Source: a virus. From it: 64,000 bases of DNA. The notes under the pieces are model-generated. The model was not told where the DNA came from. It ran no database searches and worked only from the letters and a program-made list of their open reading frames with translations. Location: positions 24,309 to 88,308 of IMG/VR virus record IMGVR_UViG_3300025849_000022; one strand, given 5' to 3'. This document shows, piece after piece, positions 57,417-64,000 of the stretch. Each line of letters starts with the position of its first letter. Positions within the stretch are counted from its first letter, which is position 1. The translations under genes and the position numbers were made by a program.

Positions 57417-57503
57417 TGGTACCTGAGGCCGGACTTGAACCGGCACGACCTTTCAGTCGAGGGATTTTAAGTCCCTTGAGTCTACCAATTCCTCCACTCA
57501 GGC
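57417..57503 (-). tRNA. tRNA-Leu (UAA)
   Basis: Class II tRNA: acceptor GCCTGAG/CTCAGGT, anticodon loop CTTAAAA (UAA), variable arm CGACTGAAAGGTCG, T-arm GCCGGTTCAAGTCCGGC, discriminator A, encoded CCA. The stop codon TGA of the metallopeptidase gene lies within bases 4-6 of this tRNA. Confidence 0.93.
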
Positions 57504-57917
57504 TTTAGAAAACTCCTCTGCTAATTTGAATTGTAATCGCCTTGCTTCTTTTTCCCAAGGCTGGTCCCAGTAATCGATGTTGCCTGCGTACTGATTGCTT
57601 TTCCAACGAGTAAGACCTGCGTCCATTTCGTTACGAGCAAACTGTTTTACATGGACCATTTCGTGTGCTAGGTTGACTACCCAGTTACTGAACATGGCAA
57701 CATCTATAATAAAGTTGCGTTCGTCTAGACTTTCGCACAATGCTTCTGTGCCATCAGCCATATCTAAATACACTTTGTTGTGTAAACGAACTTGAATTGT
57801 GCTTTTTAGACGGTTGATGCCTAGTTGTTCTGCAAAACTTTTTACTGCTAACATAATATTAGCATGTAGATCTAGTTGAACTGCACCGCCTCGTGGTCCT
57901 GTAACTAAAACTTGCAT
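57498..57917 (-). CDS. HExxH zinc metallopeptidase-like protein (139 aa)
   Basis: AHEMVHVKQF holds HExxH (H85, E86, H89) and WEKEARR gives the likely third ligand Glu124, as in SprT/WSS1-like or gluzincin-type peptidases. No signal peptide. It shares this layout with the 129-aa protein at 59954-60343. Targets unknown. The frame ends inside the tRNA-Leu gene. Early promoter and AGGAT ribosome site. Confidence 0.75.
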   Translation of the reverse strand: MQVLVTGPRGGAVQLDLHANIMLAVKSFAEQLGINRLKSTIQVRLHNKVYLDMADGTEALCESLDERNFIIDVAMFSNWVVNLAHEMVHVKQFARNEMDAGLTRWKSNQYAGNIDYWDQPWEKEARRLQFKLAEEFSKA

Positions 57918-57947
57918 TTTGAATCCTATTTGCTAAAAAGTCCAACT

Positions 57948-57975
57948 ATTATAACACAATAAACGCATAGGTCAA
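57948..57975 (-). promoter_or_regulatory. Sigma70-like promoter of the metallopeptidase-tRNA unit
   Basis: TTGACC, 16 bp, TATAAT, leader with AGGAT before ATG 57917. The transcript probably continues through the three tRNA genes. Confidence 0.8.
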
Positions 57976-57976
57976 C

Positions 57977-59065
57977 CTATTTTTGCCACCAAAATTCCTC
58001 GTTAGAAATCAATGACTTAGCCATGTAGTTTGCTACAATAGTCTGTGCTTTACCTGTAAAATGCATACAACCTGAGTAAATATCAGAGAAATCTAGGTTT
58101 TTTGTACCAAGAATTCTGTGCAATGCCACAAGCGACGCAAATTCTTTGTCAATTGTGTGTGGCATCCTGTCTAGTCTAATATCTAAATCTAAAACATTAG
58201 GAAACAAGTCATTTTTGTTTGTTTCTATATGATCAGCGGGTTCTTGGCTAGAGCACCATGCCATATGGAAATTATTTGCTTTACATATTTGCTGAGCATT
58301 AAAGATATTTTGAAACCATTCACCAATATATAAGTCATGTACTACATAGGCAGTATTGTGTGCGGCGAAGTTATAGTTGTTTTGGCCGATATGCATATCA
58401 CCGCTATGAGTTACATTATAATCCCTAAAATATGACAATTTCTGTTCGAGTTCTTGGTCTGCAAATTCAAATTCGGATACTAAAGTATTGTAGTCATGTT
58501 CAGTTGTAATATATTGCTTTCTACAAGGGTCTGGTGCTTGAAAGAACACTAATGTTTCATATTCATTGCTTTGAGTATCCATGCTGATAAAAGTTGATAA
58601 AGCAGAAACAACTGATGCCATACTACTACCACCGGAACTAAGATTTATTACATCAGTGTCTGGTAATAAGGCGCCTAATTGATTACTCCATGTGTTTGGG
58701 TAGTGTCTTAAGGCGTGTCCTTGAGTTCTAAGTCCAGGCATCAAGTCTTTAGATTCTGGCTTACAAAATGGGTCTTGCTCTTTTAAGATATCAAAATATT
58801 TTGTGTTGAATACACTTTTTGTCCATTCTATGTACTGTGCTGAAAGTCTTTTTTGATTTTCTAAAAGAGATTCATTTTCTTTAATTTTATCGAGTCTTTG
58901 TAATTGTTGATCGTTGATAAGATCACCGGATATTCTTTTCCAATCATCGAACCAATTGCTATCAATCTTTGGTGCTAACCAGTGTGCGTTGTCAAATAGT
59001 TCTGGAAAGTCAGCACCTACACCTAGTGAAAAACTGTCGCCAATGATAATAATTCGCTTCTTCAT
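57977..59065 (-). CDS. SGNH/GDSL-hydrolase-like protein (362 aa)
   Basis: Block I GDSFSLG (9-15, catalytic Ser11), block II Gly in NLSSGGSS, and a C-terminal DIYSGCMHF where the Asp and His of block V would lie. Such enzymes cleave ester groups on sugars or lipids. A second SGNH-type gene stands at 60327-61193. It is likely part of the surface-glycan group nearby. Late promoter at 59074-59081. Confidence 0.7.
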   Translation of the reverse strand: MKKRIIIIGDSFSLGVGADFPELFDNAHWLAPKIDSNWFDDWKRISGDLINDQQLQRLDKIKENESLLENQKRLSAQYIEWTKSVFNTKYFDILKEQDPFCKPESKDLMPGLRTQGHALRHYPNTWSNQLGALLPDTDVINLSSGGSSMASVVSALSTFISMDTQSNEYETLVFFQAPDPCRKQYITTEHDYNTLVSEFEFADQELEQKLSYFRDYNVTHSGDMHIGQNNYNFAAHNTAYVVHDLYIGEWFQNIFNAQQICKANNFHMAWCSSQEPADHIETNKNDLFPNVLDLDIRLDRMPHTIDKEFASLVALHRILGTKNLDFSDIYSGCMHFTGKAQTIVANYMAKSLISNEEFWWQK

Positions 59066-59073
59066 ATACCTAT

Positions 59074-59092
59074 TATTTATTGTTTATAAATA
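59074..59092. promoter_or_regulatory. Back-to-back divergent late promoters
   Basis: AATAAATA on the minus strand (59074-59081) and TATAAATA on the plus strand (59085-59092), 3 bp apart. The plus element is exactly 5 bases before ATG 59098; the minus element is 8 bases before ATG 59065. Confidence 0.8.
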
Positions 59093-59097
59093 CTTGC

Positions 59098-59970
59098 ATG
59101 TTCATTTATGATAAAGACAAAAATATATCAATTTTCACTAGAGGCAAGAACGGAACCACAAACTTCCACAACCACTATTGGATGCAAAAAGAAGAAACTG
59201 ACGTAAGTTCTTACACAGACTTTGATGTGACAGGATGGTTGTTTGCGACACCTTTACCTGCCATAGAAGACATGACAAGAGGTTGCATTAATCACAATAG
59301 AATGTGTCACGAACAAATCCAGGACGGCAGTTACAAAGAAGGTAATAGACGTTTAGGAATGTATGTGTTTGAATATATAACATTCTTAAAAACTTGCAAG
59401 TTATTAGACTTAGACATGAAGCATTTTATTATAACAAGAGATCCTTTAGAAAGATTAGCAAGTGGATTAAGTACATCATTGGATAATGCTTTAGAAGAAG
59501 CAATGATAAAACATTGTGGTGTTACATTTGATCAAATTAACGACAGTCTCAAAGTCACTGCAACATCTAATTATGACGATTCCTTTTGGAATACATTATG
59601 CAAAAATATATTTAAGTTACCTAGTGCTCAATATCATGCACAGGGTTGGTTATCACACATTGACAAACACATAAACTTTGAAGATTACAAATTGTTTTCA
59701 GTTGATGTAAATGATTTAGTGCCATTTGCAAAAGAAGTTGTTGGCATAGAAGTTAAAGAAACAGATAAACATTTACCAGCAAAGCAGTGGGGCGGTGCTC
59801 ACATAGGAACAAGACCACCTGACACTAGATACTTTCATAACTTCATTGAGAGATGGTTAAAAGAGAAGTACGGTACAAACGCCTTAGACAAACAATTATC
59901 TGATTTATTAGATGCAGAGTATAAAGTAATAGAAAAACTAACACAAATAAATTATGATACTAACACTTGA
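59098..59970 (+). CDS. Sulfotransferase-like protein C (290 aa)
   Basis: FTRGKNGTTNF (near residue 13) is a P-loop-like 5'-phosphosulfate site and IITRDPLERLASG (111-123) the 3'-phosphate region of PAPS-dependent sulfotransferases. Third such enzyme of the window, with a different sequence from the pair at 31317-32863. The start at 59098 is chosen because it is 5 bases after the late element; an upstream ATG at 59080 would lie in the promoter. Confidence 0.65.
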   Translation: MFIYDKDKNISIFTRGKNGTTNFHNHYWMQKEETDVSSYTDFDVTGWLFATPLPAIEDMTRGCINHNRMCHEQIQDGSYKEGNRRLGMYVFEYITFLKTCKLLDLDMKHFIITRDPLERLASGLSTSLDNALEEAMIKHCGVTFDQINDSLKVTATSNYDDSFWNTLCKNIFKLPSAQYHAQGWLSHIDKHINFEDYKLFSVDVNDLVPFAKEVVGIEVKETDKHLPAKQWGGAHIGTRPPDTRYFHNFIERWLKEKYGTNALDKQLSDLLDAEYKVIEKLTQINYDTNT

Positions 59971-60343
59971 GAAATTTACATTAGATGATAACTTTGGTAC
60001 ATCAGAAGAACTTGTAAGAAGCATGACTGAGTTCTTTACAGAGGAACTAAACATAGGACACTACGATGCAATGATAAATGTGGTCCTACATGATAAAATC
60101 AAAGTTGAAGGCCTTGATGGATATTGTGAATGGGATCCTAGCGACAAACTCATAGAGATACACATAGCAATGAAAGGTCCTGAATGGGGAGTAACACTTG
60201 CACACGAATTTGTTCATGCAAAACAAAACTTACAATACGGTATTGCAAGTAATAATCTAGTATTATCAGAACAGGAAGCATACGATATGGAATTTTTATT
60301 ATATTACAGATGGAAAAGGGAGTACTATGAAGGTCAAATCTAG
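59954..60343 (+). CDS. HExxH zinc metallopeptidase-like protein (129 aa)
   Basis: AHEFVHAKQ holds HExxH (H84, E85, H88), followed by SEQEAYDME for the third ligand. Similar in layout to the protein at 57498-57917 although on the opposite strand. Small and without a signal. It overlaps the genes before and after by 17 bases each. Confidence 0.72.
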   Translation: MILTLEKFTLDDNFGTSEELVRSMTEFFTEELNIGHYDAMINVVLHDKIKVEGLDGYCEWDPSDKLIEIHIAMKGPEWGVTLAHEFVHAKQNLQYGIASNNLVLSEQEAYDMEFLLYYRWKREYYEGQI

Positions 60344-61193
60344 GCTTTGGGTAGCAGGAGATAGTTTTGGTACATTTGACAGAGATGATTCTAGACCTAA
60401 TTGGATAAGATTGCTAGGTGATCAACTAGGCGTAGATGAAATTAAAAACTATTCCCGTGGCGGTGCTGATAACGACATGATCTATTATGTTGCTGAAGCA
60501 ATAATTAAAAATTGGAATTGGCCTGGCAGAAATGAAGTACCGTTTAACAAAGAAACAGATTATTTGCTGTATTTGTCAACAACAAACACAAGAGGTTGGA
60601 TGCGAACTGATATAAATGATCAAAGACCATGGAACCAAGAAATATCTATAGCAAACTTAGAATGGTGGACTGATGAAAAAAACGGCAAATTAATTGAAGA
60701 ATATGAACAGTTTCCTGAACCGCTTGTTTACGGTCAAAACTTTAATTCACTGCTAGGTGCCAGAGAAGAAAGTAAACTTCTCTCAGGTAACAACAAAGAT
60801 TTAGTCAACTGGAGCAATCCTGATGCACTCAGCAAAGACAGGAGCCGAGTTTCAGAAGAAGTTCTAGATATTATGGCTAATTATATGTTAGTCAACGACG
60901 TAGATTACACAAGAAAATTGAACGATAGCAGAATGCATCATATGATGGGTTGGCATAAAGCAAATGGCTACAAGACAATATTTAGTCATCATGATTTTCA
61001 ACCGCATATAGCAGAAGATGATATTTTAACTATGTATCCTGTAATTGAACACCCAACAGATTGGGATGATGTATTTGCAGATGGTGAAAATGAACAACCT
61101 AATCATTTGACTGATTCAGGACATGAAAGTTATTATTTCGATTATTTAAAACAGAGAGTAGATGATATTATTAATACATGGGGCTGGAAGTAG
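60327..61193 (+). CDS. SGNH/GDSL-hydrolase-like protein (288 aa)
   Basis: Starts with VAGDSFG (block I, Ser13) and has NYSRGGADND (block II Gly) and LTDSGHES (block V His). A probable esterase or acetyl-transfer/hydrolase of glycans. Middle of the plus-strand operon with the sulfotransferase and the alpha/beta hydrolase; overlaps the latter by 32 bases. Confidence 0.68.
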   Translation: MKVKSRLWVAGDSFGTFDRDDSRPNWIRLLGDQLGVDEIKNYSRGGADNDMIYYVAEAIIKNWNWPGRNEVPFNKETDYLLYLSTTNTRGWMRTDINDQRPWNQEISIANLEWWTDEKNGKLIEEYEQFPEPLVYGQNFNSLLGAREESKLLSGNNKDLVNWSNPDALSKDRSRVSEEVLDIMANYMLVNDVDYTRKLNDSRMHHMMGWHKANGYKTIFSHHDFQPHIAEDDILTMYPVIEHPTDWDDVFADGENEQPNHLTDSGHESYYFDYLKQRVDDIINTWGWK

Positions 61194-61800
61194 CAGTAAT
61201 TACTTTAATTATGTAAGCCTGTGGCTTGATCAAGAACTTCAGGCAATTGACTACACCGTAGGTGATGACCATAATGCAATATTCCAAAAGATCAAAAACC
61301 CAGACGAAGTAAAATACATTGTAGGTCACAGTTACGGCGGACTGTTGGGTGCAGAATGGCTTAGCAAAGATGTTCGCAATGTAAAAGGTTTGCTCACAAT
61401 AGCAACTCCATGGCAAGGTTCGCCCACAGCAAGAATATTAAATTGGTTTCTGAGTGATGATGTTTGGAAAGACATGAAGCCAGGCAGTGAATTACTGCGT
61501 AAAATAAATTCAATTAATCTCACTATACCTGTAAAGAATATAGTTGCAGTACCTAATAGAGGTAATGGATTAGCAGGTGGTGGTAAAAGTCAAAACGATG
61601 GCACAATACCTATAGCAAGTGCAAAAGCCATACCAAAAGGGTTTAGTAAAACTAGAACAGTAGAAATGCCGTATGGTCACAGCGAAATAATGCAGACATT
61701 TGATCTAGTAGAACAAATAAGAATGTTTGTGGATAATCCAATTAAAGATGTAATCAATCATCCACTGTTATCAATCGAACAAGCCACTAGAGGCGTTTAA
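61162..61800 (+). CDS. Alpha/beta hydrolase (lipase/PGAP1-like)
   Basis: The 212-aa hydrolase has the oxyanion stretch LIHGAGSSS at the N-terminus, nucleophile Ser57 in GHSYGG and a catalytic His in YGHSEIM. It lacks the lid of true lipases. Substrate unknown (lipid, ester or thioester). Last gene of the plus-strand operon; the stop codon overlaps the stop of the convergent minus gene through a shared TTAA, and no terminator lies between. Confidence 0.82.
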   Translation: MILLIHGAGSSSNYFNYVSLWLDQELQAIDYTVGDDHNAIFQKIKNPDEVKYIVGHSYGGLLGAEWLSKDVRNVKGLLTIATPWQGSPTARILNWFLSDDVWKDMKPGSELLRKINSINLTIPVKNIVAVPNRGNGLAGGGKSQNDGTIPIASAKAIPKGFSKTRTVEMPYGHSEIMQTFDLVEQIRMFVDNPIKDVINHPLLSIEQATRGV

Positions 61801-62201
61801 GCACTCCAGTAACTTTCTGAACTTGGACTCAAGTAATGAGGCGTATTAATAGGCTCCATAAACTTCTTGCCAGTCATCATATTAGTTTTCTCAACCATAG
61901 GTTCAATTAACTCATAATCCTCAACACTCATAACCATATAGTTATTAATGTCATTAACATGAGTTCTACCTAAGTCTTTGTTGGTAGCCTCTTCATAAGC
62001 ATTACAAAACCTTGAATGATAATAAGGCTTGCCTAATGCTACTACCTTATTAACATCTTCAATAGCCTTAGCATAATACTTCAAAGTTCTAGTAATACCA
62101 GCCTTTGCCGCACTTGCAGTTTTATACTGAGTATTAGCATAACTTTTTTTGTTAGGCTCTCTGTGGATTGAATTATTCTTCTTATTTACTATTACAAACA
62201 T
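61797..62201 (-). CDS. Hypothetical protein (134 aa)
   Basis: Unrecognised Lys/Asn/Tyr-rich protein with a basic N-terminal half (TASAAKAGITRTLKYYAKA). Common-looking in marine T4-like phages (recollection), function unknown. AGGTAGGAG ribosome site and an early promoter with a symmetric spacer. Convergent overlap of 4 bases at its end. Confidence 0.6.
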   Translation of the reverse strand: MFVIVNKKNNSIHREPNKKSYANTQYKTASAAKAGITRTLKYYAKAIEDVNKVVALGKPYYHSRFCNAYEEATNKDLGRTHVNDINNYMVMSVEDYELIEPMVEKTNMMTGKKFMEPINTPHYLSPSSESYWSA

Positions 62202-62234
62202 AAAAACTCCTACCTTTTTTGTTAATATACATAT

Positions 62235-62263
62235 ATTATACCAGAAAAACTGGCAAAGGTCAA
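62235..62263 (-). promoter_or_regulatory. Sigma70-like promoter with palindromic spacer
   Basis: TTGACC, 17 bp, TATAAT. The spacer contains CCAG AAAAA CTGG, a perfect inverted repeat that could be an operator between -35 and -10. Upstream of it is a TTAATTAA-rich stretch (62270-62340). Confidence 0.75.
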
Positions 62264-62323
62264 CCTCTATTAATGAATTAATTGATTAATTAAATGGTGT
62301 GATAAAGAATTAATAATAATTAA

Positions 62324-63373
62324 TTATTTAATTAATTCAAAATGTTTGTGTATTTGATTAGGATAATGTTTAATTATATATTGATATACTTCTTTGTTGT
62401 GCTGTAATTCTCTAGCACATTCATCATACAACATATCAAAGTCATTGCCACTGTATTCATTTAAGTCAGCAACAAAACTATTCCAGCAATCTTGTTGTGT
62501 GCCAGTGTCATGATCACTACGCCATATAGGCAATGGTTCAAAGCCACAGCGAATTAATTCACCTAAATAACCATTATGACCTAGTGTTCTAAACAATCTA
62601 CCATGTGCTATGCTTCTGGCAGTCTTTTCTGTGAGTAATACACTATTTGTGAATTGATTTCTGGGAAATGTTTCTGATATTATATCCATATGACTCTGTG
62701 AATAAACACTTTGAGGTACCAAACAACTGATATCAAGTGTGTCTCCGGGTTGATAACACATGCTGGGTTGGCCTTTGTACTCATGATCAATATTACAATT
62801 ATGTCTGCTTTCACTGGTACCACTGTAAAAACCACTGACATCATAGTCAAGTGTGGTACCATCTCTACCAGCATAATTAACCAATGCATTGTGTTCGCAC
62901 AACACATCTGCTATTTGATCTCTGATTGTTTTCTGTCTGCCTAACAAACAGGCAAAATCATAGTCACGATCACCTGGCTCATAGTCATAATCCAACACAG
63001 GCAAACGAGCAATCCAAGGTTGCCATGTGCTATGTACACCTAAATTCTGCACACGATCATGATGATTACAGTGATATATTATGCTGTAATCTGATAACAT
63101 GCTTAATATTGTTTCGGCAGTTGCACGACTACTGGCATGTGTGGGCCAAAACTCTTCTGTGCTGATTAATACCACATGATCTACACTGGCAATCATGTGC
63201 TGTAGGTCTGAAAACTGTGATTGTGATAACTGTAAACAGGCATACCAATTAACTATGCCTAATTTACCTGAAAAACCTGTTACTACATCTGCATTTGCAT
63301 AATTGTGATAACAGGTATTGATGCTGTTTGGTGTGTTTCCACTCAGTGAATCAGGCGGATAAAAGTATTGCAT
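62324..63373 (-). CDS. Glycosyltransferase-like protein of the TEKT...G type (349 aa)
   Basis: The C-terminal motif LLTEKTARSIAHGRLFRTLG (247-265), followed by a GYLGELIRCGF stretch, resembles a motif found in capsular or fibre glycosyltransferases of marine phages and viruses, where an EKT...P..G..F..G pattern precedes the GF. The N-terminal half is Cys/His-rich. Sugar transfer to a surface or virion component is inferred only. It starts exactly 5 bases after a TTAAATA element. Confidence 0.55.
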   Translation of the reverse strand: MQYFYPPDSLSGNTPNSINTCYHNYANADVVTGFSGKLGIVNWYACLQLSQSQFSDLQHMIASVDHVVLISTEEFWPTHASSRATAETILSMLSDYSIIYHCNHHDRVQNLGVHSTWQPWIARLPVLDYDYEPGDRDYDFACLLGRQKTIRDQIADVLCEHNALVNYAGRDGTTLDYDVSGFYSGTSESRHNCNIDHEYKGQPSMCYQPGDTLDISCLVPQSVYSQSHMDIISETFPRNQFTNSVLLTEKTARSIAHGRLFRTLGHNGYLGELIRCGFEPLPIWRSDHDTGTQQDCWNSFVADLNEYSGNDFDMLYDECARELQHNKEVYQYIIKHYPNQIHKHFELIK

Positions 63374-63378
63374 ACCTT

Positions 63379-63385
63379 TATTTAA
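63379..63385 (-). promoter_or_regulatory. Possible late promoter variant, leaderless
   Basis: TTAAATA, AAGGT, ATG 63373: same spacing as the canonical late units. Confidence 0.45.
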
Positions 63386-63389
63386 TCAA

Positions 63390-63596
63390 TTAACTCTTGT
63401 CTAGTTTGAATACACTTCTAGTTAAGCCACCGAACATTGGTGTAATGATTAATAGTGCGGCAATCATTAACACGTTGCCTATTTGTTCGCTTGTTAAACC
63501 TGCAAAGTCTCTCAGCAAGTATTCTGCACTGAATATGATTGCAAATAGTACTGCAAAAGCACCTACGCCTATTAATGTATTTTTAATGAATTCCAT
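63390..63596 (-). CDS. Two-helix membrane protein (68 aa)
   Basis: Hydrophobic segments (TLIGVGAFAVLFAIIFSAEYLL and IGNVLMIAALLIITPMF) with a short charged loop and basic tail (SVFKLDKS). Start at 63596 with AGGA upstream. Early promoter. Function unknown. Confidence 0.6.
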   Translation of the reverse strand: MEFIKNTLIGVGAFAVLFAIIFSAEYLLRDFAGLTSEQIGNVLMIAALLIITPMFGGLTRSVFKLDKS

Positions 63597-63630
63597 GTTT
63601 ACTCCTATGGTTTTTGTTAATATTGTGTAT

Positions 63631-63659
63631 AATATACTGTAAAAAAGGTTTGTGGTCAA
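63631..63659 (-). promoter_or_regulatory. Sigma70-like promoter
   Basis: TTGACC, 17 bp, TATATT (or TATTAT at 19 bp), leader with AGGAG before ATG 63596. Confidence 0.65.
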
Positions 63660-63668
63660 CCTATTTGT

Positions 63669-64000
63669 TTAGAAATTCTCTATTAATTGTCGCTGTGCTG
63701 TCCTTTTTTCTGCCAAATAGTCTATGTTATTGTTGACGTTAATAACAACATTGGTGGGCAAGAACACAAAACTTAATGCCGTAGTGGGTATTTTTGCTTC
63801 TATGCCATCGCTTAACACTCGCAAATAAGGTTGTAGTTCTGTATAACTTATAACAGCCATAGCATCTGCTTGTGATATTATATAGTAATCAGCAGGATGT
63901 GGCAATGAATTATTAACATTATTGCCCTGTGAATTCATTATTTTAACTGTGATACTGAGTTTTGGGTTACCCTTAGGTGTATACAAACCATTATTTGCAT
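63669..64000 (-). CDS. Hypothetical protein, incomplete at window edge
   Basis: At least 109 residues; the reading frame is open to the window edge, so the N-terminus is outside. It contains HPADYYIISQADAMAVI and ends QRQLIENF. Strand-rich with Asn repeats. Unrecognised. A TTG at 63986 would be the first start-like codon inside, but no ribosome site supports it. Confidence 0.5.
   Translation of the reverse strand, partial: ANNGLYTPKGNPKLSITVKIMNSQGNNVNNSLPHPADYYIISQADAMAVISYTELQPYLRVLSDGIEAKIPTTALSFVFLPTNVVINVNNNIDYLAEKRTAQRQLIENF

Noticed and set aside
61790-61810. Terminator between the convergent genes at 61800
   Set aside because: No hairpin with T-run exists; the two stop codons overlap in a shared TTAA.
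1-64000. CRISPR array, insertion sequence, integrase or attachment site
   Set aside because: No regularly spaced repeats, transposase motifs or integrase motifs were seen; the tRNA genes show no duplicated 3' ends.

Overview
The window reads as part of the genome of a T4-like (tevenvirus-type) marine phage. Seen directly: AT-rich, gene-dense DNA, almost all of it coded on the minus strand, with start/stop overlaps of 1-20 bases. Supporting genes are a family B DNA polymerase (2599-5304), a probable sliding clamp (1765-2508), a gp44-type clamp-loader ATPase (30111-31037), a DsbA-like protein (5612-5878), a DexA-like exonuclease (38904-39443), a T4-type lysozyme (18819-19292), PhoH, a GroES/gp31-like protein and many T4-type late promoters (TATAAATA or GATAAATA). 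No photosynthesis genes occur here. The lipoprotein spanin, an outer-membrane protein of the proteobacterial TIGR02001 type and tRNAs with encoded CCA suggest a Gram-negative, probably proteobacterial, marine host (inference).

Layout. 0-10 kb: TGT/DpdA-like enzyme, clamp, polymerase, small regulators, first fibre-like protein. 10-19 kb: tail-fibre block including a 1266-residue collagen-like protein. 19-26 kb: lysozyme, ClpA, DnaJ/CbpA, spanin pair, an ACP-like protein, two unknown proteins, PhoH. 26-31 kb: a coupled operon (SDR, SufE, UDP-sugar dehydrogenase, radical SAM) then the clamp loader. 31-42 kb: two sulfotransferases, co-chaperonin, a DnaE fragment, ClpP, an Asn-synthetase-like enzyme, exonuclease, prolyl-hydroxylase-like enzyme, lipase. 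42-55 kb: structured leaders and small membrane proteins, second radical SAM, NAD synthetase, two tRNAs, paralogous unknowns, an outer-membrane protein, a stand-alone structured RNA and a tandem glutamine-riboswitch unit. 55-64 kb: ParB-like and GIY-YIG-like proteins, three tRNAs and a plus-strand group of sulfotransferase, metallopeptidase, SGNH and alpha/beta hydrolases.

Regulation is unusually legible. Thirteen sigma70-like promoters (usually gGTTGAC, 16-17 bp, TATAAT) drive early/middle units. Late elements drive the rest, often just after an intrinsic terminator. In many units the late element lies exactly 5 nt, or the TATAAT exactly 6 nt, before the ATG, which places the start of transcription on the start codon, so these mRNAs should be leaderless. 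Three divergent gene pairs have late elements back to back, 3-5 bp apart.

The most notable items are: (1) two tandem copies of the glutamine-binding glnA/Downstream-peptide RNA aptamer (54560-54688) in the late leader of a 54-residue basic protein, a possible phage control of host nitrogen metabolism; (2) an approximately 230-nt structured RNA with its own promoter and terminator (48736-48964); (3) leaderless phage transcription; (4) an ACP-like protein with Glu in place of the phosphopantetheine Ser; (5) a phage ClpA keeping the IGF ClpP-docking loop together with a phage ClpP; (6) a TGT/DpdA-like enzyme that may modify phage DNA. Functions are from motif reading only; no database search was run.
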